The position numbers were made by a program, and so were the translations under genes. This document shows positions 33,297 to 42,690 of a stretch of DNA of 64,000 bases, piece by piece. The notes beneath the pieces were generated by a model. It was not told the origin of the DNA. It was given only the letters and a program-made list of their open reading frames with translations, and searched no databases. The stretch comes from Leucobacter massiliensis (GTDB taxonomy: Bacteria > Actinomycetota > Actinomycetes > Actinomycetales > Microbacteriaceae): NCBI RefSeq assembly GCF_002982315.1, contig NZ_MWZD01000014.1:62001-126000 (forward strand), given 5' to 3'. Every line of letters begins with the position of its first letter. The stretch's first letter is position 1.

Positions 33297-34550
33297 TCAG
33301 CGGATCTGCCCAGTGCCGCGCACCAGCCACTTGGTGCTGGTCAGCTCCGGCAGCCCCATGGGGCCGCGCGCGTGCAGTTTCTGGGTGGAGATGCCGACTT
33401 CCGCGCCGAAGCCGAACTCGCCGCCGTCGGTGAAGCGCGTGGACGCGTTCACCATCACGACGGCGGAGTCCACCTCGGCGAGGAAGCGCTCCGCGCTCGC
33501 GTAGTCCTGGGTGACGATGGCCTCGGTGTGCCGCGTGGAATAGCGCTCGATGTGCGCGAGAGCCTCGTCCAGGGAGCCGACCACGCGCACCCCCATCGCC
33601 AGGGCGTGATGCTCAGTGGCCCAGGTCTCCTCGTCAGCGACCCCGACGCCGGGGACGGCCGAGCGGCTCGCCTCGTCGCCGCTCAGCTCGACGCCGGCGC
33701 CCATGAGCTCGCGGGCGAGGCGCGGCAGGAGGCGCTCGGCCGCGTCGCGGTGCACGAGCAGCGTCTCGGCCGCGTTGCACACGCTCGGCCGATGTGTCTT
33801 GGCGTTCTTCACGACCGAGACCGCCATCCCTTCCTCTGCCGAGGCGTCCACGTAGACGTGGACGACGCCGGATCCCGTCTCGATCACGGGGACCGTGGAT
33901 TCCTGCACGACGGTGGAGATGAGCCCGGCGCTGCCGCGCGGGATCAGCACGTCGATGAAGCCGCGTGCGCGCATGAGCCGCGATGCGCCCTCACGGCCGA
34001 ACTCGTCGATGGTCTGCACCGCGTCGCCGTCGAGGCCCGCCCGCGAGACGGCTCGCTGGATCAGCTCGACGAGCACCCGGTTGGAGTGCTCCGCGGCGCT
34101 GCCCCCACGCAGCACGGCGCCGTTGCCGCTCTTCAGGGAGAGGGCGGCGATGTCGACGGTCACGTTCGGACGGGCCTCGTAGATCGCGCCGACCACGCCG
34201 AAGGGCACGCGCACCTGGCTGATCTGAATGCCGTTGGCGAGCGTGGAGCCGCGAACCACCTCCCCCACCGGGTCCGGGAGCGCGATCACGTCCCGCACGG
34301 CGGCCGCGAGCCCGCGGATGCGATCGGTGTCGAGGCGCAGACGGTCGAGCAGCCCCTCGCCGATCGCGTTCGCGCGTCCGCGCTCGAGGTCGATCGCGTT
34401 CGCGGCGACGATCTCGTCGACGGAGTCCTCGAGCTCTGAGGCGATGGACTCCAGGGCGGCGTTCTTCTGGGTCGTGGTGACCGTGGCGAGCCGCTTGGAG
34501 GCGCTGCGCGCTCGTTCGAGTCTGGCGAGGAAGGGATCGGCGTGCGACAT
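33297..34550 (-). CDS. proA: Glutamate-5-semialdehyde dehydrogenase
   Basis: 417 residues. NADPH-dependent reduction of glutamyl-5-phosphate in proline synthesis. Rossmann blocks VPFGVVGAIYEARPNVTVD and NGAVLRGGSAAEHSN, the catalytic Cys in THRPSVCNAAETLLVH near 270, and RFTDGGEFGFGAEVGIST. TAGGCT (34557-34562) ends exactly 6 nt before the ATG, so proA has its own leaderless promoter although it follows proB by 56 nt. Confidence 0.97.
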   Translation of the reverse strand: MSHADPFLARLERARSASKRLATVTTTQKNAALESIASELEDSVDEIVAANAIDLERGRANAIGEGLLDRLRLDTDRIRGLAAAVRDVIALPDPVGEVVRGSTLANGIQISQVRVPFGVVGAIYEARPNVTVDIAALSLKSGNGAVLRGGSAAEHSNRVLVELIQRAVSRAGLDGDAVQTIDEFGREGASRLMRARGFIDVLIPRGSAGLISTVVQESTVPVIETGSGVVHVYVDASAEEGMAVSVVKNAKTHRPSVCNAAETLLVHRDAAERLLPRLARELMGAGVELSGDEASRSAVPGVGVADEETWATEHHALAMGVRVVGSLDEALAHIERYSTRHTEAIVTQDYASAERFLAEVDSAVVMVNASTRFTDGGEFGFGAEVGISTQKLHARGPMGLPELTSTKWLVRGTGQIR

Positions 34551-34606
34551 GACTCCAGCCTACCCGGGGTGCAGCAGCGACAGGCGCGCGTCCGCCGCGC
34601 CCCCGC

Positions 34607-35446
34607 TCAGCTCGCTCCGGCCTCGGAGCGCGCCTCGAAGCGGGTGCCGTGGTCTTCGCCGTCGAGCACCGCGGCCAGCAGCCGCGTCTCGGTGAGCAGC
34701 ACGGCTGCGCCGGCGTCGGCGGCCAGACGCGCGGCCTGCACCTTCGTGGCGGCGCCGCCGGTGCCCCAGCCGGACTGGGACTCGCCGATCTCGATCCCCT
34801 CGAGCGGGTCGCCATAGGCCACGCGGGCGATGCGACGCGCCCCGGGCATCATCGGCGGAGCGGTGTACAGGGCGTCGACGTCGGAGAGCAGCACCAGCCG
34901 GTCCGCGCTCACCAGCCGAGCCACGAGTGCCGCCAGGCGGTCGTTGTCGCCGAAGCGGATCTCGTGGGTCGCGACGGTGTCGTTCTCGTTGATGATCGGC
35001 AGGATCCCGAGCTGCAGCAGCCGCTCGAGCGCGCGTCGCGCGTTCCCGCGGTGGGTCGGGTTCTCGATGTCGTGCGCGGTCAGCAGGACCTGGCCCGCGA
35101 TGATTTCGTGGCCGGTGAGCGCGCGCTGGTAGCGGTTGACGAGGATGTTCTGCCCCACCGCGGCGGCCGCCTGCTGGGTGGCCAGGTCCTCTGGACGCTC
35201 GTCCAGCCGGAGGAAGGGCACGCCCGTCGCGATCGCACCGCTCGATACGAGGATCACCTGGACGCCGGCCTCGACGAGGCGCGCGAGGCACGCCACGAGC
35301 TGCGGGATCTGATCGGCGTTGTCCCCGCTCACGGAGGAGGATCCCACCTTGACGACGACTCGGCGGGCGGCGAACAGCTGCGCCCCTGCCGCAGCGTCGG
35401 AGCCCCCTGCCGCGCGATCCGCCAACTCGCTGCCCTCGGCGCTCAC
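34607..35446 (-). CDS. proB: Glutamate 5-kinase (no PUA domain)
   Basis: 279 residues, amino-acid-kinase domain only; the C-terminal PUA domain of many ProB enzymes is absent. [20 protein letters not shown] near 28-47, [49 protein letters not shown], and [19 protein letters not shown] at 35446 overlaps the obg stop (GTGA) and has AGGAGG 7 nt upstream; the GTG-like start six codons earlier is the alternative. First step of proline synthesis, normally feedback-inhibited by proline. Confidence 0.95.
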   Translation of the reverse strand: MSAEGSELADRAAGGSDAAAGAQLFAARRVVVKVGSSSVSGDNADQIPQLVACLARLVEAGVQVILVSSGAIATGVPFLRLDERPEDLATQQAAAAVGQNILVNRYQRALTGHEIIAGQVLLTAHDIENPTHRGNARRALERLLQLGILPIINENDTVATHEIRFGDNDRLAALVARLVSADRLVLLSDVDALYTAPPMMPGARRIARVAYGDPLEGIEIGESQSGWGTGGAATKVQAARLAADAGAAVLLTETRLLAAVLDGEDHGTRFEARSEAGAS

Positions 35447-36951
35447 GACTCGTCCTCCTGCCACATCCCGGCCGCGCGCTCCCGCTCCAGCTCGGCGCGC
35501 GCCTCGGCCTTCGCGTCCATCCGCTCGTGATAGCCGACGCGCCGTTCCTTATTGGTGCGGCGCTCGTTCTGCTCGACGCGGAGGTCGCTGCCGCGCGCCC
35601 CCATCTGCACCTCGGCGGCGCTCGTGACCGTCGGCTCCCAATCGAAGACGACGCCGGCGCCCGGGCCGATCACCACGGTCGATCCGGCCGTCGCTCCCGC
35701 CTTCACCAGGGCGTCCTCCACGCCGAGCTTCTGCAGGCGGTCGGCGAGGTAACCCACCGCCTCGTCGTTCGTGAAGTCGGTCTGCTCGACCCAGCGCTCG
35801 GGCTTCGCGCCGAGCACCCGGTAGAGCGTCCCGTAGCTGCCGCCCTCTGGCACCACGCGGAAGCCGCCGTCGTCGACGGCGCGCGGCTGCAGCACCACCC
35901 GCGGGCTCGCCACGGTCTCGGCGAGCTCACGTTCCCGGGCCGCTTCGACGAGCTCGGCGAGCGCGAAGCTCAGCTCGCGCAGGCCCTCGTGCGACACCGT
36001 GGAGATCTCGAAGACGCGGTGTCCGCGCGCCTCCAGCTCGGGCCGGACGAAGTCGGCGAGCTCCCGGGCCTCGGGCACGTCGATCTTGTTCAGCGCGATG
36101 AGCTGCGGACGCTCCAGCAGCGGCGTCTGCCCCTCCGGCACCGGATAGGCGGCGAGCTCGGCCTGGATGACCTCGAGGTCGGAGAGCGGATCGCGTCCGG
36201 GCTCCAGGGTCGCGCAGTCGAGCACGTGCAGCAGCGCGCTGCAGCGCTCGACGTGGCGGAGGAAATCGAGGCCGAGGCCCTTGCCCTCGCTCGCGCCCTC
36301 GATCAGGCCGGGCACGTCGGCGACGGTGAAGCGGTGATCGGCGATCTGCACGACCCCGAGGTTGGGGTGCAGTGTGGTGAAGGGGTAGTCCGCGATCTTC
36401 GGCTTCGCGGCGCTCATCGCGGCGATGAGGCTCGACTTCCCGGCGGAAGGGTAGCCGACGAAGGCGACATCGGCGATGGTCTTGAGCTCAAGGGTGAGGG
36501 TGCCGCTCCAGCCCTCGGTGCCGAGGAGCGCGAATCCGGGGGCCTTGCGCTTCGAGCTCGCCAGCGCGTGGTTGCCCAGTCCGCCGATCCCGCCCTTCGC
36601 TGCGAGGAAGCGCTCGCCCGGCTCCGTCAGGTCGACGAGGGTCTCACCGTCGGCGTCCTTCACGACCGTGCCGACCGGCACCGGGAGCAGCAGCTCTGCG
36701 CCGTTCGTGCCCGCGCGGTAGTCTCCCGCCCCGTACCCGCCGTTCTCGGCGCTGCGGTGCGGACGGCGATGATACTCAAGCAGGGTGGTGACCTGCGGGT
36801 CGGCGACGATCACGATGTCGCCGCCGTGACCACCGGCCCCGCCGTCGGGACCGGCGAGCGGCTTGAACTTCTCACGCCGGATCGACACGCACCCGTTGCC
36901 GCCCCGGCCGGCCTGCAGGTGCACCTGCACCTGATCGACGAACGTCACCAC
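35443..36951 (-). CDS. obgE: Obg-family GTPase
   Basis: 502 residues. Essential GTPase in 50S assembly and stress control. N-terminal Gly-rich OB domain ([24 protein letters not shown] and repeats up to about 158), G domain with [14 protein letters not shown] near 165, [20 protein letters not shown], then a C-terminal OCT domain near 350-430 and a charged tail of about 65 residues. GTG at 36951. Next to rpmA, as in most bacteria. Confidence 0.97.
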   Translation of the reverse strand: MVTFVDQVQVHLQAGRGGNGCVSIRREKFKPLAGPDGGAGGHGGDIVIVADPQVTTLLEYHRRPHRSAENGGYGAGDYRAGTNGAELLLPVPVGTVVKDADGETLVDLTEPGERFLAAKGGIGGLGNHALASSKRKAPGFALLGTEGWSGTLTLELKTIADVAFVGYPSAGKSSLIAAMSAAKPKIADYPFTTLHPNLGVVQIADHRFTVADVPGLIEGASEGKGLGLDFLRHVERCSALLHVLDCATLEPGRDPLSDLEVIQAELAAYPVPEGQTPLLERPQLIALNKIDVPEARELADFVRPELEARGHRVFEISTVSHEGLRELSFALAELVEAARERELAETVASPRVVLQPRAVDDGGFRVVPEGGSYGTLYRVLGAKPERWVEQTDFTNDEAVGYLADRLQKLGVEDALVKAGATAGSTVVIGPGAGVVFDWEPTVTSAAEVQMGARGSDLRVEQNERRTNKERRVGYHERMDAKAEARAELERERAAGMWQEDES

Positions 36952-37017
36952 TGTGTCCCACTCCCTCCCCCTGGCTCACGAACCAGGGATCGCGGCCCGA
37001 GCGGCCGCGAAAACGGC

Positions 37018-37039
37018 AAAAGGCGAGCCGAAGCCCGCC
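37018..37039 (-). terminator. Terminator after rpmA
   Basis: On the minus strand GGCGGGC-TTCG-GCTCGCC-TTTT: 7-bp stem with one G-U, UUCG tetraloop, U-tract. It lies 21 nt after the rpmA stop and should partly separate the ribosomal genes from obgE. The remaining gap up to 36952 holds two more short hairpins (CCCTGG arms near 36969-36988). Confidence 0.8.
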
Positions 37040-37059
37040 TCGCCGATGCCCTGCGCAGA

Positions 37060-37314
37060 TTACGCAGCGGCCACGATGTTGACGACCTTGCGGCCGCCCT
37101 TCACGCCGAACTCGACCGCGCCGGCCGACAGCGCGAACAGCGTGTCGTCGCCGCCGCGGCCCACGTTCGCGCCGGGGTGGAAATGCGTGCCGCGCTGGCG
37201 GACGATGATCTCGCCGGCGCTGACCTGCTGGCCACCGAAGCGCTTCACGCCGAGGCGCTGCGCATTCGAGTCGCGACCGTTGCGGGTGGAGCTGGCGCCC
37301 TTCTTATGTGCCAT
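37060..37314 (-). CDS. rpmA: 50S ribosomal protein L27
   Basis: 84 residues. L27 reaches the peptidyl-transferase centre. [28 protein letters not shown] start is canonical, with [26 protein letters not shown]. No Firmicute-type N-terminal cleavable extension. 34 nt after rplU. Confidence 0.98.
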   Translation of the reverse strand: MAHKKGASSTRNGRDSNAQRLGVKRFGGQQVSAGEIIVRQRGTHFHPGANVGRGGDDTLFALSAGAVEFGVKGGRKVVNIVAAA

Positions 37315-37348
37315 GAGTCTCTCCTCGTTCCGAAACGCCCGTGGGCGC

Positions 37349-37657
37349 TTACTTGATGCCGGTGATCTTGATGCGGGTCAGGTCCTGACGGTGGCCCTGA
37401 CGGCTCTTGTACCCGGTCTTGTTCTTGTAGCGCTGGATGACGATCTTCGGACCCCGCAGATCGTTGAGCACCTCCGCGGTCACCTTCACCTTGGCGAGGG
37501 CTGCGGCGTCGGTCGTCACCTGATCCCCGTCGACGAGCAGGACCGCGGGAAGCTCGAGCTTGCCGTCCGCGTCACCCGCCACACGATTGACGGTGAGGAT
37601 CGAGCCGACCTCGACCTTCTCCTGCCGGCCGCTTGCGCGCACTACTGCGTAAACCAC
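37349..37657 (-). CDS. rplU: 50S ribosomal protein L21
   Basis: 102 residues. [37 protein letters not shown], and the C-terminal block [23 protein letters not shown] are typical. ATG-proximal frame begins MVYAVV; the start at 37657 is GTG. A strong promoter is found about 95 nt upstream, giving a leader with a small hairpin potential. Confidence 0.98.
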   Translation of the reverse strand: MVYAVVRASGRQEKVEVGSILTVNRVAGDADGKLELPAVLLVDGDQVTTDAAALAKVKVTAEVLNDLRGPKIVIQRYKNKTGYKSRQGHRQDLTRIKITGIK

Positions 37658-37759
37658 TTGTCACCCTTTTCTCGAGGATCGTCTTCCGTGTCGAAGCGCA
37701 GCCCCGCCGCCTTCGAAGTCTGAGGTGTTCGCCCCCCGCGAGGGTGGCACCAACGCTCA

Positions 37760-37789
37760 ATAATATCGTGTGCGACCGTTTCCGGTCAA
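37760..37789 (-). promoter_or_regulatory. rplU-rpmA promoter
   Basis: TTGACC (37784-37789), 18-nt spacer, TATTAT (37760-37765) on the minus strand: the best sigma-70-like promoter in the window. The spacer and -35 include the inverted repeat GACCG-GAAA-CGGTC (37774-37787), a possible operator. It starts 18 nt after the rne stop; no terminator separates them. Confidence 0.8.
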
Positions 37790-37806
37790 ATGGATGCTCC
37801 CGCGTG

Positions 37807-40320
37807 TCACTCGCGGCCCGCCTCGCGACGGCGAGCAGTCTCCTCGAGGGCCCGGGCGAGAGCGAGCTGCGCCTCCTGCGCGGCGTCGACAGCTCCCGCA
37901 GCGGGAACCGCGTCTCCGCGAGAGCCGTCGTTCACGGGTCCCGAGCCGCTCATCGGCGGGGTCGACACGCGTCGCCCCCGCCCGCGGCCGCCGCCGACGG
38001 CGGGAGCCGGGGGAAGCGCGTCGAGGACGGAGTCGAGCAGCGTGCCCGAGGACTCCGGCTCGCGTCGCGAAGAGGTGTCGGCGCGTTCGCGAGGCACTCG
38101 CGAGACCTTTCCCGTCACGGGGGCCTCACGGGGAGTCTCCCCGGCCTCACCCGCCCGGCCCGCCGACTGAATCGTCGACGCGGCCACCTGGGCGAGCATG
38201 TTCTTCGCACCGTCGGAGATGGCGTGGGTCTGCGGCTTCGGCTCGTGCTGCGTCTGCGCACCCTTCCCGCGTCCCTTTCCGCGGGAGCTCCCCTCGCTGC
38301 GGTGATGCTTCGCCACCGGCTCGTGGTGGACGATGATCCCCCGCCCGGCGCACGTCTCGCAGGGCTCGCTGAACGACTCGAGCAGGCCCAGTCCGAGCTT
38401 CTTGCGCGTCATCTGCACGAGGCCGAGCGAGGTGACCTCCGCGACCTGGTGCTTCGTGCGATCACGGCTCAGGCACTCGACGAGGCGGCGGAGCACGAGA
38501 TCGCGGTTCGACTCGAGCACCATGTCGATGAAGTCGATCACGATGATCCCGCCGATGTCGCGCAGCCGCAGCTGGCGGACGATCTCCTCGGCGGCCTCCA
38601 GGTTGTTCTTGGTGACGGTCTCCTCGAGATTGCCGCCGGAGCCGACGAACTTGCCGGTGTTGACGTCGACGACGGTCATGGCCTCGGTGCGGTCGATCAC
38701 GAGCGAGCCGCCCGAGGGCAGCCAGACCTTGCGGTCGAGCGCCTTCGCGATCTGCTCCGTGATCCGGTACTCGTCGAAGACGTCGCGCTCACCCGCGTGG
38801 CGCTCCACGCGCTGGAGCAGGTCGGGCGCGACCTGCGAGAGGTACTCCTCGATCGTGCGGTAGGTGTCGTCTCCCGAGATCAGCAGTCGCTGGAAGTCCT
38901 CGTTGAAGACGTCGCGGATGATCTTGATGAGCATGTCGGGCTCGGAGTGCAGCAGCACCGGCCCGCCGCCCTTCTCGACCCGCTTCTGGATCGACTCCCA
39001 CTGACGGGTCAGCCGCTGCACGTCGTGGGTGAGCTGCTCCTCGCTGGCCCCCTCGGCGGCAGTGCGCACGATCACACCGGCGCCGCTCGGAAGCACCTCC
39101 TTGAGGATCTTCTTGAGGCGCGCGCGCTCGGTGTCCGGAAGCTTCCGCGAGATGCCGTTCATGGCGCCGCCCGGCACGTAGACCAGGAAGCGCCCGGGCA
39201 GCGAGATCTGGCTCGTCAGGCGCGCGCCCTTGTGCCCCACGGGGTCCTTCGTGACCTGCACGAGCACCTGATCGCCCGGCTTCAGCGCGTTCTCGATCTT
39301 GCGCGCCGTGTTGCCGCCCTCGAACTCGGACCAGTCGACCTCGCCGGAGTAGAGCACGGCGTTGCGGCCGCGGCCGATGTCCACGAAGGCGGCCTCCATG
39401 CTGGGCAGCACGTTCTGCACGCGGCCGAGGTACACATTGCCGATCAGGGAGGACTCGCTCGAGCGCGCCACGTAGTGCTCGACGAGCACCTTGTCCTCGA
39501 GCACGCCGATCTGCACGCGGTCCGCGGTGGTGCGCACGATCATCTCGCGGTCGACCGCCTCGCGGCGCGCGAGGAACTCCGACTCGGTGATCACCATGCG
39601 GCGGCGGCCCGTGTCGCGACCGTCGCGGCGGCGCTGCTTCTTCGCTTCGAGGCGCGTGGACCCCTTGACCTTCTGAGGCTCCGTGATCACGGGGGCCTGA
39701 CGTGGCTGGCGCCGCGCGGATTCACCGTCCCCCTGGCCCTCCGCTCCGCCCGAGCGCCGGCGGGTCCGGCGCGAGCCCGGCTCGCGCTCCGCCGCGTCCT
39801 CGTCGCGCGAGAAGCGCTTGTCGAGCAGCTCGTCGAGCTCGCGCAGCTCGCCGCCGCGCAGTTCCCCGCTCTGCGACTCGCCGCGGAACTCTCCGCCACG
39901 ACCTTCTCCACGACGCGACTCCCCCGCGCGCGCCTCGGGCTGGCGCGGCTCCGAAAAGCGCCAGTCGCTGCGTCGCGGCCGGGGCTGCACGGGAGGCACG
40001 TCCGGAGCGAGGAAGATGAGCCGCGTCGTCGCCCGGAAGCGCTCCTCCGGCGTCATCTCGGCGAAGGGGATCGTCGTCAGGCTCTGCGACGCCGATGAGG
40101 AACCCTCGGATGCCTCCGCCGCCGTCTCCGCGCCGTCCGCTGCGGCCTCGGCCGCCGTCTCCTCGCTCACCGGCTCAGATCCTTCTGCGACGGTCGGCCG
40201 GTCCTCGGAGGCGCCGACGGCGCTCGGCTCTGCGGCCGGTCCGTCACCTTCCACCACCTCGGCCTGCTGCGGGACGAAAGCGTCCCCCTCGTGCTGTTCT
40301 GCTGTCGTGCTCTTCACCAT
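37807..40320 (-). CDS. rne: Ribonuclease E/G family endoribonuclease
   Basis: 837 residues. Main mRNA decay and rRNA/tRNA processing enzyme. N-terminal acidic low-complexity region (1 to about 250), then S1 domain (SSLIGNVYLGRVQNVLPSMEAAF near 300), RNase-H-like part, catalytic DNase-I-like domain with VVDVNTGKF and IIVIDFIDM carrying the two catalytic Asp near 560-600, and the Zn-link CETCAGRG near 680. A basic, disordered C-terminus of about 140 residues follows. The extensions on both sides are typical of actinobacterial RNase E. Long structured leader upstream. Confidence 0.95.
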   Translation of the reverse strand: MVKSTTAEQHEGDAFVPQQAEVVEGDGPAAEPSAVGASEDRPTVAEGSEPVSEETAAEAAADGAETAAEASEGSSSASQSLTTIPFAEMTPEERFRATTRLIFLAPDVPPVQPRPRRSDWRFSEPRQPEARAGESRRGEGRGGEFRGESQSGELRGGELRELDELLDKRFSRDEDAAEREPGSRRTRRRSGGAEGQGDGESARRQPRQAPVITEPQKVKGSTRLEAKKQRRRDGRDTGRRRMVITESEFLARREAVDREMIVRTTADRVQIGVLEDKVLVEHYVARSSESSLIGNVYLGRVQNVLPSMEAAFVDIGRGRNAVLYSGEVDWSEFEGGNTARKIENALKPGDQVLVQVTKDPVGHKGARLTSQISLPGRFLVYVPGGAMNGISRKLPDTERARLKKILKEVLPSGAGVIVRTAAEGASEEQLTHDVQRLTRQWESIQKRVEKGGGPVLLHSEPDMLIKIIRDVFNEDFQRLLISGDDTYRTIEEYLSQVAPDLLQRVERHAGERDVFDEYRITEQIAKALDRKVWLPSGGSLVIDRTEAMTVVDVNTGKFVGSGGNLEETVTKNNLEAAEEIVRQLRLRDIGGIIVIDFIDMVLESNRDLVLRRLVECLSRDRTKHQVAEVTSLGLVQMTRKKLGLGLLESFSEPCETCAGRGIIVHHEPVAKHHRSEGSSRGKGRGKGAQTQHEPKPQTHAISDGAKNMLAQVAASTIQSAGRAGEAGETPREAPVTGKVSRVPRERADTSSRREPESSGTLLDSVLDALPPAPAVGGGRGRGRRVSTPPMSGSGPVNDGSRGDAVPAAGAVDAAQEAQLALARALEETARRREAGRE

Positions 40321-40400
40321 TCCTGGTGTCTCCTCTTGCCCGGGACGAGCCTGCGCCGCCCGGAAACCTCGTGTGCGGGAAACCCGCGAATCCTGTTCTC

Positions 40401-40459
40401 CGCGGGTGACGTCACCCGCGCTCGGTCGGTCCTCGACCGGTGGGGGCGCTCACGCCCCC
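40401..40459 (-). promoter_or_regulatory. Structured rne leader: palindrome and hairpin
   Basis: CGCGGGTGACGTCACCCGCG at 40401-40420 is a perfect 20-bp palindrome, and GGGGGCG-CTCA-CGCCCCC at 40442-40459 is a perfect hairpin. Both fall within the predicted 5' leader of rne. They could be RNase E targets for autoregulation, or, for the TGACGTCA core, a DNA operator. Confidence 0.5.
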
Positions 40460-40507
40460 AAAAGACTGTACGCACAAGATCCCCATCGGAACCCCGTGAC
40501 GCACACC

Positions 40508-40513
40508 ATTATG
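40508..40513 (-). promoter_or_regulatory. rne promoter -10 (extended)
   Basis: On the minus strand TGA-CATAAT, an extended -10, with no good -35 at the right distance. Start near 40501 implies a leader of about 180 nt before the rne ATG. The divergent VKOR -10 lies only 28 bp away. Confidence 0.5.
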
Positions 40514-40553
40514 TCACGGCGCGCTCGAAGTCACCGCGAGTAGGATGCGGAAC

Positions 40554-41165
40554 ATGACAACCGAGCTCCGTGCCCCCGCACGGCCCACCGCCTTCGCCAT
40601 CTTCTCCATCGTCGCGGGCGCCATCGGCTGGTTCGCCTCCTTCGAGCTGCTCACCGAGTACATCAAGACGCTGCGCGACGCGGACTACGTGCCCAACTGC
40701 AACGTGAGCGTCCTGGTCACCTGCGGCCCCAACATGGGCTCCTGGCAGGGCTCGCTCTTCGGATTCAGCAACACCATCATCGGCGTGGCGGCCTTCGTGG
40801 CCCCCATCGCGGTGGGGGTCGCGCTGCTCGCCGGCGCGCGGTTCTCACGGTGGTTCTGGATGCTCTACCAGCTCGGCCTCCTCGGAGGCTTCGTGCTCGT
40901 GTGCTGGCTGTTCTCGCAGAGCGTCTTCGTGCTCGGCACGCTGTGCCCCTGGTGCATGGTCGTCTGGAGCGTGACCATCCCCCTGTGGTGGACGACGTTC
41001 TTCAGGCCGTACGCGGTCGGCGACGTCCCGGTGAGCGCCGGCGCGCAGAGCGTCTTCAAGCGCCTCTACTCCTGGACCTGGGTGATCGTCCTGCTGTGCT
41101 ACCTCACGATCGCCTTCCTCGCGCAGCTGCGACTCGACTGGCTCGCCGAGTTCAGCCGGATGTGA
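40554..41165 (+). CDS. Vitamin K epoxide reductase (VKOR) family protein
   Basis: 203 residues, four to five membrane helices. VKOR passes electrons from disulfide-forming DsbA-like proteins to quinone. Loop cysteines in NCNVSVLVTCGPNMGSWQG near 47-63, the conserved Ser/Asn in LFGFSN, and the redox CPWC motif in LGTLCPWCMVVW near 130. ATG 40554 is preferred: TAGGAT ends 7 nt before it, and the ATG three codons earlier lies within that hexamer. Ends in a 14-bp overlap with convergent coaE. No DsbA gene is nearby. Confidence 0.92.
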   Translation: MTTELRAPARPTAFAIFSIVAGAIGWFASFELLTEYIKTLRDADYVPNCNVSVLVTCGPNMGSWQGSLFGFSNTIIGVAAFVAPIAVGVALLAGARFSRWFWMLYQLGLLGGFVLVCWLFSQSVFVLGTLCPWCMVVWSVTIPLWWTTFFRPYAVGDVPVSAGAQSVFKRLYSWTWVIVLLCYLTIAFLAQLRLDWLAEFSRM

Positions 41166-41751
41166 TCCGCCCCCAGAGCGCGTCCACCTGCCGCAGCGTC
41201 TCCTCCTCGCTGCCCGAGGTGTCGATGACCACGTCGGCGACGGCCCGGCGCTCTGCGTCGCTCGCCTGGTTCGCGATCCGGCGGCGCGCTTCCTCCTCCT
41301 CCATTCCCCGCAGTTCGACCATGCGCGCCACTCGCTGCTCGGCGGGCGCCTCTGCCATCACCACCAGGTCCCAGCCCTGCGCCAGGCCGGCTTCGACGAG
41401 CAACGGCACCTCGTAGACGACGACGGCTTCCGGATCCCTGGCCCTCACCGCTTCCACACGCTCCGCGAACAGCCTGCGCACCTCCGGATGCACGATCGCA
41501 TTCAGCTCCGCGAGTGCCGCAGGATCCCCGAATACGATCGCACCGAGCGCGGCACGGTCGAGGCTGCCGTCAGCGGCGAGCACCGCCGCGCCGAAGCGAT
41601 CCGCCACCCGCGCCAGGCACGGCGATCCCGGCGCGACGGCCTCACGCGCGAGCACATCGGCGTCGATGCGCTCCGCCCCCAGTTCCTGCAGCCGCCGTCC
41701 GATCATGGATTTGCCCGCTGCGATGCCGCCGCTCAAGCCGATCAGTTTCAC
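41152..41751 (-). CDS. coaE: Dephospho-CoA kinase
   Basis: 199 residues. Last step of CoA synthesis. P-loop IGLSGGIAAGKSMIG near 4-18, DADVLAREAVAPG, HPEVRRLFAERV, VVYEVPLLVEAGL, and R-rich LRGMEEEEARRRIANQAS. GTG at 41751; TACTGT (41758-41763) ends exactly 6 nt before it, pointing to leaderless translation. The longer in-frame extension overlaps DUF4126 antisense and is not real. Confidence 0.95.
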   Translation of the reverse strand: MKLIGLSGGIAAGKSMIGRRLQELGAERIDADVLAREAVAPGSPCLARVADRFGAAVLAADGSLDRAALGAIVFGDPAALAELNAIVHPEVRRLFAERVEAVRARDPEAVVVYEVPLLVEAGLAQGWDLVVMAEAPAEQRVARMVELRGMEEEEARRRIANQASDAERRAVADVVIDTSGSEEETLRQVDALWGRITSG

Positions 41752-41871
41752 GGCACCACAGTACCGGTCCCGCGCGCGAGGGGTCGATAGCTCCCGGGAC
41801 GGCTCATCGCGCACCGTCCCGGCAGCGGTTCCGCGCAAGGGGTCGGTAGGCTGGAAGCGAGGAGGGGAACC

Positions 41872-42486
41872 GTGCTCGAGATCATTACCGGGCTCACGCT
41901 CGCCGCATCGGCAGGCCTCAACGCCTACATCCCGATGCTCGGACTCGGACTGCTCTCGCGGTTCACCGAGCTGGTGCATCTGCCCGCGGGCTGGGCCTGG
42001 CTCGAGAACGAGTGGGCGCTCGGCGTCCTCGGCGTGCTGCTCATCGTCGAGGTGCTCGTCGACAAGTTCCCGGCTCTCGACAGCGTCAACGATGTCGTGC
42101 AGACGGTGGTGCGGCCGGCCTCGGGCGGCATCGTCTTCTCCGCGGGATCGTCGAGCGAGACGGTCGCGGTGACGGATCCCGCCGAGTTCGTTGCCTCGGC
42201 GCAGTTCTGGCCCTTCGTGCTGGGCGTGGCGATCGCCCTCGTGCCGCACATACTGAAGGCGCTCGCGCGGCCGATCCTGAACGTGCTCACCGCGGGCGCT
42301 GGGGCCGCGGTGTCGAGCACGCTCGAGGATCTCGGGGCCGTGGTGCTGACAATCCTCGCGGTGGTGGTGCCGGTGATCGCGCTCGCGCTGCTCGTGCTCA
42401 CGGTCGCGCTGCTCGTGCGGCGCCTGCGCCGCGCTCTCAGGGAGCGGGCGGCCCGGCGCGCCGCGGCGCCCGCCTCCGCTCCCTGA
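41872..42486 (+). CDS. DUF4126 family membrane protein
   Basis: 204 residues with about five helices. The opening LEIITGLTLAASAGLNAYIPMLGLGLLSRF and the VDKFPALDSVNDVVQTVVRPASGG block are typical of DUF4126, whose function is unknown. GTG at 41872 after GAGGAGGGG, with a TAGGCT hexamer 25 nt upstream. The Arg/Ala-rich tail (RRLRRALRERAARRAAAP) is encoded by sequence that forms a hairpin with the stop region and is partly repeated downstream. Confidence 0.88.
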   Translation: MLEIITGLTLAASAGLNAYIPMLGLGLLSRFTELVHLPAGWAWLENEWALGVLGVLLIVEVLVDKFPALDSVNDVVQTVVRPASGGIVFSAGSSSETVAVTDPAEFVASAQFWPFVLGVAIALVPHILKALARPILNVLTAGAGAAVSSTLEDLGAVVLTILAVVVPVIALALLVLTVALLVRRLRRALRERAARRAAAPASAP

Positions 42487-42545
42487 GCGGCTGCGGGACG
42501 GGCGCAGCGGCCGCCTCCGCTCCCTGAGCCGCTGCGGGAAGGGCG
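42436..42545 (+). repeat. Hairpin and 41-bp-period direct repeat at the DUF4126 3' end
   Basis: CTCAGGGAGCGG (42436-42447) pairs with CCGCTCCCTGAG (42476-42487), a 12-bp stem covering the stop codon. CGCCTCCGCTCCCTGAGC then recurs: copies at 42471-42504 and 42512-42545 (34 bp, two mismatches). Either arm can thus form alternative hairpins; probably a terminator that has been duplicated. The rest of the gap to 42628 shows nothing else. Confidence 0.65.
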
Positions 42546-42628
42546 GACGACGCGGGACCCGCCGGGCGGCTGCGTCCGTTCCGGCGATGCCCCCCCCTGC
42601 GGGCGCGCGTGACGCATCCGGAGACGCC

Positions 42629-42665
42629 GAAGGGCCCGGCATCCCTGAGGAGTGCCGGGCCCTTC
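42629..42665 (-). terminator. rpsA terminator
   Basis: GAAGGGCCCGGCA (42629-42641) / TGCCGGGCCCTTC (42653-42665), perfect 13-bp stem with an 11-nt loop, 26 nt after the rpsA stop. Could act on DUF4126 transcripts from the other side too. Confidence 0.85.
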
Positions 42666-42690
42666 GTCTGCTCGGGAGCGTGCGCGAGGG

